Notes under the pieces: generated by a model
The model's input: the letters and a program-made list of their open reading frames with translations, nothing else
What the model was told of the DNA's origin: nothing
Database searches by the model: none
Assembly (NCBI GenBank): GCA_016720145.1
Contig: JADJXV010000001.1
Span: 248,001 to 312,000 of the forward strand
DNA from: Ignavibacteria bacterium
GTDB taxonomy: Bacteria; Bacteroidota; Ignavibacteria; Kapaibacteriales; UBA961
Direction: 5' to 3'
DNA: 64,000 nt
Position numbers and translations under genes: made by a program
Shown: positions 7,835 to 16,753 of the stretch, piece after piece
How positions within the stretch are numbered: the stretch's first letter is position 1
How the letters are laid out: every line of letters starts with the position of its first letter

Positions 7835-9179
7835 TTTGATGAATATTCAAAAAGTTATGTGCATGATGGTCGCACTGCTGTCAATGGGTAGTATGCTTCA
7901 TGCACAAAACGACAATTCCGCACCAATGAAGCTACCGCCGCAATTGCGTATGGTGCGTGTTTTTGGAGGAAATGACGAACGTTTACCGCCGATTGCAATG
8001 CTCAGTATTCCTACCCGTAAGTCTTCAATCCTGCCAACGTTTGGCGAAAAATCAGTCACTATCGAACTCGATGTACAGTCCGATTTGCCGCCTTCATTCT
8101 ATGCTACTTTTGTGCATTGCGCTACCGATTGGTCAGAGGATAATAATGTATTTCTGAATCAAATTACCTTTCGTACGAGCAACATAGATTGGAAAAGTGC
8201 ACCGGTTTATTCTCGGTATTATACCTATCGTGGTTCACTGTCGGTTCCAAATTCTCAGGTGAATTTCAAAGTTGGCGGCAATTGGAAAGCGAAATTTTAT
8301 GACTACAATGATGATAATAAAATGCTTGCCGAAGCTCGCTTTTTCATCGTCGATCCTGCTGCTGAATGCTTTGTCGATGTTTATGGTGACTTGTATGAAC
8401 CTACCATGAAGGTGAGTCCTGCGGCATTTACAATTGAAACGCAGATTCAAACCCTCCGTGCGGTGATGGATAATCAAGTCCAAACTGCAGTTGTGTATCG
8501 GAATAATCGATGGAATGAACCTATAGTCATATCACAAATAGGTTCACTCGAAGAAGCGAACAACTACCATAAATACCCGGTACGAACGCAAGTTTCCGGT
8601 TTTGGTAGCATAGGAAAACGCTTCCGTGTCGATAAAATACCTGCAGAAAATGACTATCGTATCATCGATATGAACAATCTCGGTTACTTTCCACGAATTA
8701 ACGGTCCTATCCGACCGCCATTTGCAGATTTACGTCGAAATGGTACGTTCTTTGACCGCGCTGATGACGGCATTCTGACCACACGCTTTACAGCTCTTTC
8801 GGATGATGAGTATGTGCAGATTGAGTTTATTCTCGACCCCGAATCCAGGCCATCCGAACGTGATGTTTTTATTGCCGGTTCGTTCAATTCGTGGACTCCT
8901 GACAGATCGTGGATGATGTATTATGACGAAAAGGATCGCCTCTATAAGCTCCGCCAATGGGTACGCCGTGGACGCCATAATTATCTCTACGGCACAGGAA
9001 ATTATAATGCTGATACTCAAAAATTTGATAGTATGTCGTATGAAGAATTCGAAGGAAATACCCGAGCAACTCCTCATAGTTTCATAAGTTTAATTTATTA
9101 CCGTGAATTCGAATACGGTGGTTATGATACGATCATCGGTGTGGGAGCAGGGAATAGTTTCGGGAGGATTTCGAGGTGA
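7827..9179 (+). CDS. Type IX secretion system plug-like protein (DUF5103 family)
   Basis: A 450-residue exported protein. The ATG at 7827 overlaps xthA; the ATG at 7839 (MNIQKV) gives a cleaner signal peptide ending near LHAQ and may be the true start. The N-terminal half has the family's pattern: SVTIELDV, then ATFVHCATDW (matching the HCDADW block), then the YRGSLSVPNSQVNF strand. The C-terminal half has an E-set/CBM48-like segment, IAGSFNSWTPDR, followed by a G-R-H-N-Y-LYG strand. In Flavobacterium johnsoniae the PlugA protein of this family closes the SprA pore on its periplasmic side. The presence of sprA at 24188-31117 supports a T9SS role. Assignment rests on motif recall, not a search. 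Confidence 0.75.
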   Translation: MCNLMNIQKVMCMMVALLSMGSMLHAQNDNSAPMKLPPQLRMVRVFGGNDERLPPIAMLSIPTRKSSILPTFGEKSVTIELDVQSDLPPSFYATFVHCATDWSEDNNVFLNQITFRTSNIDWKSAPVYSRYYTYRGSLSVPNSQVNFKVGGNWKAKFYDYNDDNKMLAEARFFIVDPAAECFVDVYGDLYEPTMKVSPAAFTIETQIQTLRAVMDNQVQTAVVYRNNRWNEPIVISQIGSLEEANNYHKYPVRTQVSGFGSIGKRFRVDKIPAENDYRIIDMNNLGYFPRINGPIRPPFADLRRNGTFFDRADDGILTTRFTALSDDEYVQIEFILDPESRPSERDVFIAGSFNSWTPDRSWMMYYDEKDRLYKLRQWVRRGRHNYLYGTGNYNADTQKFDSMSYEEFEGNTRATPHSFISLIYYREFEYGGYDTIIGVGAGNSFGRISR

Positions 9180-9226
9180 GAATTATAGTGAAGTGAGCTT
9201 ATAAGTTTGACTCGTATCTAAAAGTA

Positions 9227-9283
9227 GGGGCAAATTGCATTCGCCCAAACCCTAGCACGACTGGGGCGAATGCAATTCGCTCC
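9227..9283. repeat. Inverted repeat pair (REP-like)
   Basis: Two 20-21 bp arms at 9227-9246 and 9263-9283, ggggcaaattgcattcgccc and its near reverse complement, are separated by 16 bp. Each arm is itself nearly palindromic around attgcat or atgcaat. The element lies between two genes on the same strand and contains no T-run, so it is more like a REP element than a terminator. Confidence 0.65.
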
Positions 9284-9327
9284 AACGACTGAATATAAAT
9301 TCCTCAATCTTTAACAACATTTCCCTC

Positions 9328-9879
9328 ATGCATACCTACATCTCGCTTCTCCGCGGTATCAACGTCAGTGGTCAGAAGCTTATTAAAATGGATGCACTTA
9401 GAGCTATGTATGAATCACTTGGATTCAATCTGGTGCGAACTTATCTACAGAGTGGTAATGTGCTGTTTCAATCTCCGGCTGAAATCACGGCTGAACTTGC
9501 AACTCTCATCACAGACAAGATTGCATCTACGTTTGGATTTGAAGTTTTTGTTCTGGTAATTTCTCCTCAGACACTACAGGAAATTATTCTAAACTGTCCA
9601 TTTACTAAAGACCAAGATAAAGAATTGTCAAGCTGTTACGTGACTTACCTAGAGCGAATGCCGGATACATCGAACCATGAAAGTATTATTGCCAAAAAGC
9701 TTCCACAAGATGAGATTTCTTTTACAGATAAAGCTGTGTATCTCTACTGTCCGAAGGGCTATGGCACGACCAAGCTTAGCAATAATCGCATTGAATCTAA
9801 GCTAAAAGTGAAAGCGACGACGAGGAATTGGAAGACGACGGTGGAATTGATGAGGATGGCTGAAGAAATGTATTCTTAA
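9328..9879 (+). CDS. DUF1697 domain-containing protein
   Basis: A 183-residue cytoplasmic protein, close to the usual length of the family. It begins MHTYISLLRGINVSG, the family signature, followed by KLIKMDALRAMYESLGF and TYLQSGNVLF, and later the conserved SNNRIESKLKVKATTRNW segment. The family is widespread in bacteria and its biochemical role is not established. The gene stands alone between an inverted repeat element (9227-9283) and a dispersed repeat that begins exactly at its stop codon. Family call is strong; function is unknown. Confidence 0.92.
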   Translation: MHTYISLLRGINVSGQKLIKMDALRAMYESLGFNLVRTYLQSGNVLFQSPAEITAELATLITDKIASTFGFEVFVLVISPQTLQEIILNCPFTKDQDKELSSCYVTYLERMPDTSNHESIIAKKLPQDEISFTDKAVYLYCPKGYGTTKLSNNRIESKLKVKATTRNWKTTVELMRMAEEMYS

Positions 9880-9980
9880 TTCTACTTTGGAACTATCCGG
9901 TTATAATTGAAAATGGTAAACCTTAGTAGAAAAATGGAAGGAATAGATAAACCTTATTTCCTTATCGTATTAACTTCTAC
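9877..9980 (+). repeat. Dispersed 3'-UTR repeat, copy A
   Basis: About 104 bp beginning with the stop codon of the DUF1697 gene and closely resembling 48402-48506. Shared blocks in order are taattctact, ggttata/gattata, taaaccttagtag, ataaacctta, ccttat and ttctac. It reaches into the last codon of the convergent Rieske gene. Both copies begin with the TAA of the upstream gene and have the same orientation. Confidence 0.65.
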
Positions 9981-10420
9981 CCATTCACCGGCTTATCAAT
10001 AATCGTAATTCTTCCATTCTCGGCTCGTACGGTCAGATGTTCAAGTGGGCGTGTAGGTGGCGGCACAGCCACCGAACCGTCACGATGAAATGCACCTCCG
10101 TGACAGCCGCATAAAAACTGCTGAGAACTATCCTTCCACTCAAGCGAACACCCCGCATGAGTACACTGCAAGCTCATCGCTTCATACGACTTATCTGCTT
10201 TCTGAAAGACAATTGCATCCTTATCGCCTACTTTGACGATACTATAATTTAGACTAGAAAATACTTCATCAGGGTTATCGAGGATAAGTGTAGCTGCACG
10301 TTGTCTTTTACCTGCAAGTGGAGGATACATGACTGCCGAAATAGCATAAAGAATCGGTGCAATTGCAGTAATACCAAGGATATGGAGAAGGCGGGACAGG
10401 AAGGATCGGCGAGTGGTCAT
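9977..10420 (-). CDS. Rieske [2Fe-2S] protein with Tat signal
   Basis: A 147-residue protein whose N-terminus TTRRSFLSR matches the twin-arginine export motif, followed by one hydrophobic segment (residues 11-30) that probably stays as a membrane anchor. The cluster ligands are clear: C86-T-H88 and C104-G-C106-H107, with C91 and C106 as the likely disulfide pair of high-potential Rieske proteins. Such proteins pass electrons to cytochromes in bc1 or b6f-like complexes. No cytochrome b gene is adjacent; the upstream gene (14 bp away) is a DcuC-like carrier, so its redox partner must be encoded elsewhere. Start at 10420 fits the Tat motif. Confidence 0.92.
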   Translation of the reverse strand: MTTRRSFLSRLLHILGITAIAPILYAISAVMYPPLAGKRQRAATLILDNPDEVFSSLNYSIVKVGDKDAIVFQKADKSYEAMSLQCTHAGCSLEWKDSSQQFLCGCHGGAFHRDGSVAVPPPTRPLEHLTVRAENGRITIIDKPVNG

Positions 10421-10434
10421 GTCTACTATTAAAT

Positions 10435-11736
10435 TTAAATAAGTGCTCTAAAAATCAACAATGCCAGAAATCCAATAACCAAAGCCGGTGCAGTACGCTT
10501 GATAATACTCAGCGGCTTGGCATCTACTAACGTTGTTGTAAATATTACAATTGCAGCCACAGGCGACATTGTTCGTCCAAACGTAGCACCAATTGCACCT
10601 ATGATTCCCAGGTCCACGGCTCCTTGAGGATTGATTTTGGCGAGTTCAGGGAGGACAGCTTTTGAGAATGAAACACTTGGCGCAGTACCCGACCCGGATA
10701 AAACTGCCAGTAACCAAGTCATCGAACCGCTTATCGTCTGAGCAGTTAGGTCGAAATTAGAAACCACTTTTACTAACACTTGGATCAGCCCCACCGCTTC
10801 CATTCCTGCAATCAGACAACTCGCTGATATGATAAGCGATATGACATGAATATACGCATACCCCAAGCCCTCAAAAAATGACTTCGTGAGTGCCGATACT
10901 TCTTTGTAATTAATCAGTAGGATGACTATAGTAAAAAATAGCATGATATGTGGCACCGGTAAGCCGTCCGGGTAATAGGTAAGCAGAGCAGGGAAGAGAT
11001 GAAACTTTGGTTGGGAAAGAAGTAAAACCACAACAGGCATTGGCGGTAGAATTGCTTTGAGAATGTTGATTGGTTTGGCAAGTTCACGATCGTCAACTTC
11101 TTGAAATGTATAAGCTTCCGACGGTTTGAAAAATGCGGCAAACATTGTAAATGCCAGAACTGCTACACCAAAACATATCATTTCCGGTTGGTAGGCGGCG
11201 CCGAGTACATCAGCTAATGGTGCTTGAGTAGCCGATTGTATTGCTACGATATCAGGTTCGCCCGGATTGAAGAGATTCCCTCCACCCGAACATCCAAGTA
11301 CGAGCGTAGCGCCGGCAATCACGGGATGAATCCTCGCTGCAAGCATGATCGGCATGAGGATTGGTCCGACTGCTGCTGCTGCAGCTGTCTGACTTGTAAT
11401 TGCCATATTCGTCAAAAAACCTACGACACATCCTGCGGGTACGAGCAACCACTGTACTTGCTGTACCGGTTTGATAAGCAAGCGTACCATCTCGCGGTCA
11501 CAGCGTGTAGCTCGCAAAACAAATGCGTAACCCATTGCAGAGCATATAGGTCCGATGATTTTGCCATCTCCCATTACTCGTTGAAAGGTGTCAAATATAA
11601 TTAATGGTTTGAATACAAGTGATGCGAGGGCGAGTCCTGCTGTGAAAAGTACAAGTCGCACATCCGCTCCGCGAACGACGAAATAGACAGCAAGCGCAAG
11701 AATACAAACTGATAGAATAGCGATATGATACGGCAT
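10435..11736 (-). CDS. DcuC-family C4-dicarboxylate transporter
   Basis: A 433-residue inner-membrane protein with about 11-12 hydrophobic segments. The conserved blocks of the DcuC family are visible: GKIIGPICSAMGYAFVL, the TNMAITSQTAAAAAVGP stretch, GCSGGGNLFNPGEPDI, and near the C-terminus GSGTAPSVSFSKAVLPE and FGRTMSPVAAIV. E. coli DcuC exports succinate during fermentation, so uptake or efflux of fumarate, succinate or malate is likely. It is followed after 14 bp by the Rieske gene, a probable two-gene transcript without an obvious shared pathway. The family call is firm, the substrate is inferred. Confidence 0.88.
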   Translation of the reverse strand: MPYHIAILSVCILALAVYFVVRGADVRLVLFTAGLALASLVFKPLIIFDTFQRVMGDGKIIGPICSAMGYAFVLRATRCDREMVRLLIKPVQQVQWLLVPAGCVVGFLTNMAITSQTAAAAAVGPILMPIMLAARIHPVIAGATLVLGCSGGGNLFNPGEPDIVAIQSATQAPLADVLGAAYQPEMICFGVAVLAFTMFAAFFKPSEAYTFQEVDDRELAKPINILKAILPPMPVVVLLLSQPKFHLFPALLTYYPDGLPVPHIMLFFTIVILLINYKEVSALTKSFFEGLGYAYIHVISLIISASCLIAGMEAVGLIQVLVKVVSNFDLTAQTISGSMTWLLAVLSGSGTAPSVSFSKAVLPELAKINPQGAVDLGIIGAIGATFGRTMSPVAAIVIFTTTLVDAKPLSIIKRTAPALVIGFLALLIFRALI

Positions 11737-11805
11737 ACAAATTCAAAAAATTCGAAAGTACAATTGCGCCTCTAGCGACTTTTGCGTTAAATTCTTCTGA
11801 CAACG

Positions 11806-11855
11806 CCTTGTCGGCAAGGGTGACCGCAAGCGATGGCTTGGAATGAGCAGAACAG
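11806..11855 (-). repeat. Dispersed structured repeat, copy 1
   Basis: Shares the 18-mer cggcaagggtgaccgcaa (11812-11829) and the flanking pattern gg(c/t)ttgga(a)t.(t/a)gcag with 49603-49655. ccttg-tcgg-caagg forms a 5-bp stem with a tetraloop. Both copies lie just 3' of a minus-strand gene (here 4 bp from the HGSNAT-like gene). Confidence 0.6.
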
Positions 11856-11859
11856 GAAC

Positions 11860-13026
11860 CTAAAGATATCTAAGCCAACCACTTGTATCACGCTTTTTAA
11901 CACCTGAATACCACTTACAAATCGGATAAAGTGCTATGACAACACTGACCCAGACGAGATAAACGACCCAAAGAGGGAAGCCACGTTCGCCCATCGGTTG
12001 TGCGAGAACGGCATCGCTCGTAAAATACCAGGGATTATTCGTGTGAATAAATGCAGCAACGAAAGCGAGCGTATGTATCAGATAAATATGAGAAATATAA
12101 TAAAACATAGGAACGCGTCCGAAGGTGAGAATTGGCTTTGCCAACGAGATCTGCATGCCGTCGAGCGCGCGGAGGAGGAACATAACTGGTCCAAGCGTAA
12201 TGAGAATATAAAGCAATGAAGGTGGATACTTTGTGACATTAAAATACGACAGAGCGGTAAAAAATGGATTCTGTTGAGTAATCCACGAGTGTGGATCACC
12301 ATATATATTGATGCCTCTAAGAATAAAAAATCCAAGTGTCATACTAATACCAAGCATAAGGAGTATGGACTTACGGCGATCTTGTTCGAGCGAATACAGA
12401 GCACCGAATGCATATCCGGCACTCATAACTCCAATCCAAGGAAGGAGAGGATAGAGATAAAATATAGAATAATTTGGAAACAGTTGAATAAATCCCGGCT
12501 CATGGAAGATATTCCAAAGCCAGCCAATATCACCTAAGCTTTTCGCTTGGATACCGTCGAGGAAATTGTGAAAAATAATAATACTGATTCCTAAAATAGC
12601 TACAGCTTTGACAGGTAAGCGTGAAATGAGAGAGAGTGCGACCATCGACCATCCGATCGCCCAAATTACCTGACCAACAGAAACGGTATAGGTTGCATTG
12701 AAAAACCACCCAAAACGAATGATGGTAAGTTCTAGAATCACCAACCATATACCTCGTGTGAATAAAAATTTTGAGAGTTCGTTGGGATTCTGACGTTTGG
12801 AGGAAAGGAAGGCACCTGTACCCGCCAAAAACACAAAAACCGGCGCACAAAAGTGAGTGATAAACCGCGTAAAAAAATACCAACCATCAGTATGAGAAAG
12901 GTCGGTAGGATCAAATGTAGCATTTGAAAAAAAATCACGAACATGATCGAGAGCCATGATGACCATCACAAGTCCGCGGACAAAATCTATGGAATCGAGT
13001 CGAATTTTAGGAGAAGTTTGATCCAT
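11860..13026 (-). CDS. HGSNAT-like / DUF1624 membrane protein
   Basis: A 388-residue polytopic membrane protein with about ten hydrophobic segments. The N-terminus, RLDSIDFVRGLVMVIMALDHVRDFF, is the hallmark of the heparan-alpha-glucosaminide N-acetyltransferase catalytic-domain family (PF07786/DUF1624), and FCAPVFVFLAGTGAFL follows as expected. The human enzyme moves acetyl groups across the lysosomal membrane; bacterial members are thought to be acyltransferases acting on envelope sugars but are mostly untested. It ends in a short basic tail. It stands alone, with a structured repeat 4 bp past its stop. Family firm, substrate unknown. Confidence 0.85.
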   Translation of the reverse strand: MDQTSPKIRLDSIDFVRGLVMVIMALDHVRDFFSNATFDPTDLSHTDGWYFFTRFITHFCAPVFVFLAGTGAFLSSKRQNPNELSKFLFTRGIWLVILELTIIRFGWFFNATYTVSVGQVIWAIGWSMVALSLISRLPVKAVAILGISIIIFHNFLDGIQAKSLGDIGWLWNIFHEPGFIQLFPNYSIFYLYPLLPWIGVMSAGYAFGALYSLEQDRRKSILLMLGISMTLGFFILRGINIYGDPHSWITQQNPFFTALSYFNVTKYPPSLLYILITLGPVMFLLRALDGMQISLAKPILTFGRVPMFYYISHIYLIHTLAFVAAFIHTNNPWYFTSDAVLAQPMGERGFPLWVVYLVWVSVVIALYPICKWYSGVKKRDTSGWLRYL

Positions 13027-13167
13027 GGATGTACATTTTTTATGAAGAAAACGCCTGAATATCTAACTTTAAGTGCAAACTACAAAAGAAGTATTCAACA
13101 GAAAAACAAAAAACTGAATTCAAGAAAAATTCTCACTTGAATGGAACAAACTATTCTACTACAAATA

Positions 13168-13204
13168 AAAATGCCCAATTCTGTCGTGGAGAAATGGGCA
13201 TTTT
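13168..13204 (-). terminator. Intrinsic terminator of the SPFH gene
   Basis: aaaatgccca (13168-13177) pairs with tgggcatttt (13195-13204) around a 17-nt loop. Read on the minus strand the hairpin follows the SPFH gene by 18 bp and ends in a run of T. Confidence 0.75.
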
Positions 13205-13221
13205 AAAACTTGTTGCTTCGA

Positions 13222-14160
13222 TTATGTCGGTGTATTACCTTTCCACAATCCACCATTATTCATTGCGAGTAACTGCTTGATGGAGTGTTCCATACCATCA
13301 ACGGATCCATCTAAAAAGATCACATTACCTTTGCCATGTTCGGCTAAGTGTCGGATCGTTTCCGTCCACATCGAAAAGAGAATCACAGACGCATCTATAT
13401 GGCTACCTTCGAGTTGCTTAATTGCCTGACTCATACCCTTTGCTGCTTCTTCTCTGAAAAGCGATATACCTTGACCACGTAATTGAGACGCATCTTTTTC
13501 GGCAGCGGCTGCAATTTTAATGGCATTTCCTTCCGCTTCAGCTTGTTTGGTTTTGGTAATTAACAGCGCTTGACCTTCGTTCTCTGCGGCTGCTTTGAGA
13601 TTATTCGAAGCCACGACTTGTGCCATTGATTTCATAATAGCAGAATCAAAAGCGATGTCGTTCATTTGCATATCGATCAAGTGATAACCCCACATCTCGA
13701 GCGTTTGGTCGATTTGGTGCTTGACATGATTGACGATTTCTGTGCGCGAACCTAATATCTCGGCTTGCTTCTGAGATGCTACAAAGCTTCTGACCGAACC
13801 CTCAACCGTGCGTACGAGTGTTTGCATAAAGTTTTTTTCATCGACGAATTTGAAAGCCACATTTTTTATGGTTTCTTCTTGTTGATCGAGTACTGCAAAG
13901 AGAAGGAGTGCTTTGAATTGTACAGTCGCTTGATCGGAGGTAATTGCTTGAAATTCCAACTCTGCAGAACGATTCTGAATTGATATCCGCTTATAAATTG
14001 TTTCAATAAACGGGAGCTTGAAATTCAGTCCGGGCATCATAATCCGACGATACTTACCGAAAGTAGTTACCACACCTATCGTTCCTTGAGCAACGGTTCT
14101 AAACGTTGAAAAAAAGAATATCACCACACAAGCCAAAAGAAAAATTGTAAACCCTTCCAT
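13222..14160 (-). CDS. SPFH/Band 7 membrane protein (stomatin/HflC-like)
   Basis: A 312-residue protein with an N-terminal membrane helix (residues 3-22) and then the Band 7 domain: QGTIGVVTTFGKYRRIMMPGLNFKLPF, the signature strand-turn of the family, and a long Ala/Glu/Lys/Gln-rich helix (about residues 185-235) typical of SPFH coiled coils. Such proteins form large ring- or cage-like assemblies on the membrane and often regulate FtsH-like proteases or scaffold lipid microdomains. No NfeD or protease gene lies beside it, so it appears as a single-gene unit ended by the hairpin at 13168-13204. Family call is firm; role is open. Confidence 0.9.
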   Translation of the reverse strand: MEGFTIFLLACVVIFFFSTFRTVAQGTIGVVTTFGKYRRIMMPGLNFKLPFIETIYKRISIQNRSAELEFQAITSDQATVQFKALLLFAVLDQQEETIKNVAFKFVDEKNFMQTLVRTVEGSVRSFVASQKQAEILGSRTEIVNHVKHQIDQTLEMWGYHLIDMQMNDIAFDSAIMKSMAQVVASNNLKAAAENEGQALLITKTKQAEAEGNAIKIAAAAEKDASQLRGQGISLFREEAAKGMSQAIKQLEGSHIDASVILFSMWTETIRHLAEHGKGNVIFLDGSVDGMEHSIKQLLAMNNGGLWKGNTPT

Positions 14161-14258
14161 AAGTAACCCCTTGAATTAATGAATAATAGAGAATTAGAGA
14201 GCTATGAATTATTGTTGAACTTCAAATTCATCTGATGTTCGAAGGTACACAAAGCATA

Positions 14259-15893
14259 TTATTTGTTCTTCACATAAAATTCAATTCGACGATTTTGTGC
14301 TTTTCCTTTGAGCGAAGAATTATCCGAAACCGGTTTGCTTTTCCCCAAGCCTTTCGCTGAAAGTCTTGTAGGGTCAATGCCTTGCCGTACGAGATAAGAA
14401 CGGACAGATTCTGCTCGGTTTTTGGATAATACTACGTTTGCAGCTTCAGCTCCTTCCGAATCTGTATGACCTCTTACTTCGACTACGAATGAAGGATTCT
14501 CACGGAGCCATTTGGCTACATCATCCAAGATAGGTTCAGATTCAATTTCGATATCAGATTTGCCACGCTTGAAGTTAATTCCATACGGAGTATAGGATTG
14601 ACCTTTTTCTATAGTGCGGACTACTTCTCGAGTCTGGGTGATAGTATCTCGAATAATGATGTTTTGAGGTTGAATTGGGCATCCATTATTTTCCAAGAAG
14701 CCAAATGTGTTTGGACATCTATCTGTATTGTCGGGTACTGAATCAGAATCAGAATCAGCAGAGTTGGGATTCGAACCATTTTGTATCTCGACTGCATCCG
14801 TAATCGAATCTGCATCGGTATCTTTCAATCGAGGACTTGTCTTATAAAGAAGCACTTCATCTGCATCTGAAATACCGTCTGAATCAGTATCGATAATTGT
14901 AGGATTTGATCCATACACAAGTATTTCTTTCGAATCTGTGAGAATATCTTTGTCTGTGTCGATTGAAAAAGGATCGGTTTTGTAGAGGTATATTTCATCG
15001 TAGTCTGATATCGTATCTCCATCGGTATCATTGGAATAGGGATTGGTACCGAGTTTTGACTCTTCATCATCCGATAACCCATCACCGTCAGTATCCGAGC
15101 TCCCGAAAAGATAATAGGAAAGTTTGAATCCCATTTCAGCATAACCGTCAGGATTGGTTGGTGTATCAACTCCAATAATCTGTGCGTAGCCATCGAGAAT
15201 ATCAGTTTTCATATAACGATAGGCAGCTTGTACTCCGATGGATATATTTCGTGTGATATAATAATCAATACCGAGTCCGCCGATTAAATGAACAGTCGAT
15301 CCATCGATATCTTTGTAAAACGGGTAATGTTTGCGAGTCCCGGAACCGTTTAATGGATCATCAGCGATATCTTGTGGTGTGAATAAGAGAATACTGTATC
15401 CTGCGAACAGATAATAATTAAGTCTTTGTCTTGGAAATAGATTGAGAAAAAGTAACGGTTCAAAAGCTGTCACTTTTGTTTCACGGATTACTCCCGTCGT
15501 AGCTGCGTTTGGAAAGTCAGCAGCAGGAAATTGACGTTCCCAATCAATTCCAAATCGTTCTTTATTCCTGCGGTCGTATTTCAGATATCCGTTGGTGAGT
15601 CGTACACCAAAACCGAGCTCCGGAAAAAAAGGCATCATATATCGTGTAGTTGCACCAAAAACTTGTCCTACATTATGATCCGTATATTCACCAAAATACT
15701 TGGTAGCCAGTGCAAGGGCACCAATTTCTAATCTTCCATTGGGGTAGAGTGTTTGTTTTTCATAGACTCTTTTAGGTAGTACGGAGTCGGAGGTAACTAT
15801 CGGGATTTTTGGTGATATAGTATCCGATTGAGCATGTAAGAGTAAAAAATTAATGCACAGCAAACAGATAAGAAGAAGGAGCAATTGTTTCAT
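14259..15893 (-). CDS. OmpA-family outer-membrane protein with TSP3 repeats
   Basis: A 544-residue protein. Residues 1-21 are a signal peptide. Residues 40-265 look like an eight-stranded outer-membrane barrel (LEIGALALATKYFG, ITRNISIGVQAAYRY). Residues about 270-395 hold at least five calcium-binding thrombospondin type 3 repeats of the DTDGDGLSDDEE type. The C-terminal 110 residues are an OmpA peptidoglycan-binding domain (VVEVRGHTDSEGA ... NRAESVRSYLV). Proteins of this layout tether the outer membrane to the cell wall and are very common in Bacteroidota. It is separated from the next gene by 11 bp but the two functions are unrelated. Confident on architecture. Confidence 0.93.
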   Translation of the reverse strand: MKQLLLLLICLLCINFLLLHAQSDTISPKIPIVTSDSVLPKRVYEKQTLYPNGRLEIGALALATKYFGEYTDHNVGQVFGATTRYMMPFFPELGFGVRLTNGYLKYDRRNKERFGIDWERQFPAADFPNAATTGVIRETKVTAFEPLLFLNLFPRQRLNYYLFAGYSILLFTPQDIADDPLNGSGTRKHYPFYKDIDGSTVHLIGGLGIDYYITRNISIGVQAAYRYMKTDILDGYAQIIGVDTPTNPDGYAEMGFKLSYYLFGSSDTDGDGLSDDEESKLGTNPYSNDTDGDTISDYDEIYLYKTDPFSIDTDKDILTDSKEILVYGSNPTIIDTDSDGISDADEVLLYKTSPRLKDTDADSITDAVEIQNGSNPNSADSDSDSVPDNTDRCPNTFGFLENNGCPIQPQNIIIRDTITQTREVVRTIEKGQSYTPYGINFKRGKSDIEIESEPILDDVAKWLRENPSFVVEVRGHTDSEGAEAANVVLSKNRAESVRSYLVRQGIDPTRLSAKGLGKSKPVSDNSSLKGKAQNRRIEFYVKNK

Positions 15894-15904
15894 ATTCTAA
15901 TGAA

Positions 15905-16753
15905 TTATGAATTGTAATCGTGAAAACCTTTACCTGTTTTGCGTCCAAATCTTCCTGCATTTACTATTTCCTGTTGGTACAGTGATGGAGTAAATCGCGG
16001 CTCGTGAAAATATTGCTCATAGACTGATTTTGTCACCTCAAGATTGACATCATTTCCAATTAGATCCATGAGCTCAAACGGTCCCATTTTAAAGCCGAGT
16101 GATTTCATGATTCTATCAATTTGTTCAGGTTCAGATGCTGATTCCGTTGCAATTTTCATTGCTTCATTGTAATAATTCCGAGCGACACGATTGACAATAA
16201 ATCCGGGAACATCCTTAACGAGGACAGGAGATTTACCCAAGCTTTTCACAAATTCTATGGAACGTGAGATGACATCGGGAGAAGTGAGCTTCGATTGAAC
16301 AATCTCGACCAACCTCATGAGATTAGCCGGGTTGAAAAAATGTAATCCGATGAAATTCTGAGGATGACGAAGTTTGGTACTGAGCTGATTGACAGAAAGT
16401 GAAGATGTATTGGTAGCTAGAATGGAAGTTTCGGAGAGACCGGAATGCTCAAGAGAGCTAAATAATTCATACTTCGCTTCCGGTTTTTCAATAATAGCTT
16501 CGATGATGATATCACCCTCCGCAGCTTTGGTAATGACAGGTGAAGTATGGAGTTGCTTGAGCATTACAAACGAAGACTCGGATGTTATTTTCCCTTTTTC
16601 GACCAATTTCTTAAATTGTGTTTCGATGTATTCGTGGGCTGTAGTCAGTACACCATCGTGTGTGTCAAATAAGACGACAGAGTGTCCGGCTTGGAGAGCG
16701 GAAAGGGCAATGCCCCGACCCATTGTTCCGGCTCCGCATATTGAAATGTTCAT
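15905..16753 (-). CDS. 3-hydroxybutyryl-CoA (3-hydroxyacyl-CoA) dehydrogenase
   Basis: A 282-residue, full-length single-domain enzyme of the PaaH/Hbd type. The NAD-binding Rossmann motif CGAGTMGRGIA is at residues 6-16. The catalytic segment reads GLHFFNPANLMRLVEIV, containing the active-site His, and the C-terminal dimerisation domain has GFIVNRVARNYYNEA and GPFELMDLIGND. It oxidises 3-hydroxyacyl-CoA to 3-ketoacyl-CoA with NAD+, in fatty-acid or butyrate-type metabolism. Its ATG overlaps the stop codon region of the kbl gene, so the two are translationally coupled. etfBA at 20771-22523 could serve the same pathway. Confidence 0.92.
   Translation of the reverse strand: MNISICGAGTMGRGIALSALQAGHSVVLFDTHDGVLTTAHEYIETQFKKLVEKGKITSESSFVMLKQLHTSPVITKAAEGDIIIEAIIEKPEAKYELFSSLEHSGLSETSILATNTSSLSVNQLSTKLRHPQNFIGLHFFNPANLMRLVEIVQSKLTSPDVISRSIEFVKSLGKSPVLVKDVPGFIVNRVARNYYNEAMKIATESASEPEQIDRIMKSLGFKMGPFELMDLIGNDVNLEVTKSVYEQYFHEPRFTPSLYQQEIVNAGRFGRKTGKGFHDYNS

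Noticed and set aside
13765..13983. Plus-strand frame within the SPFH gene
   Set aside because: Antisense to a conserved Band 7 gene with no motif of its own.
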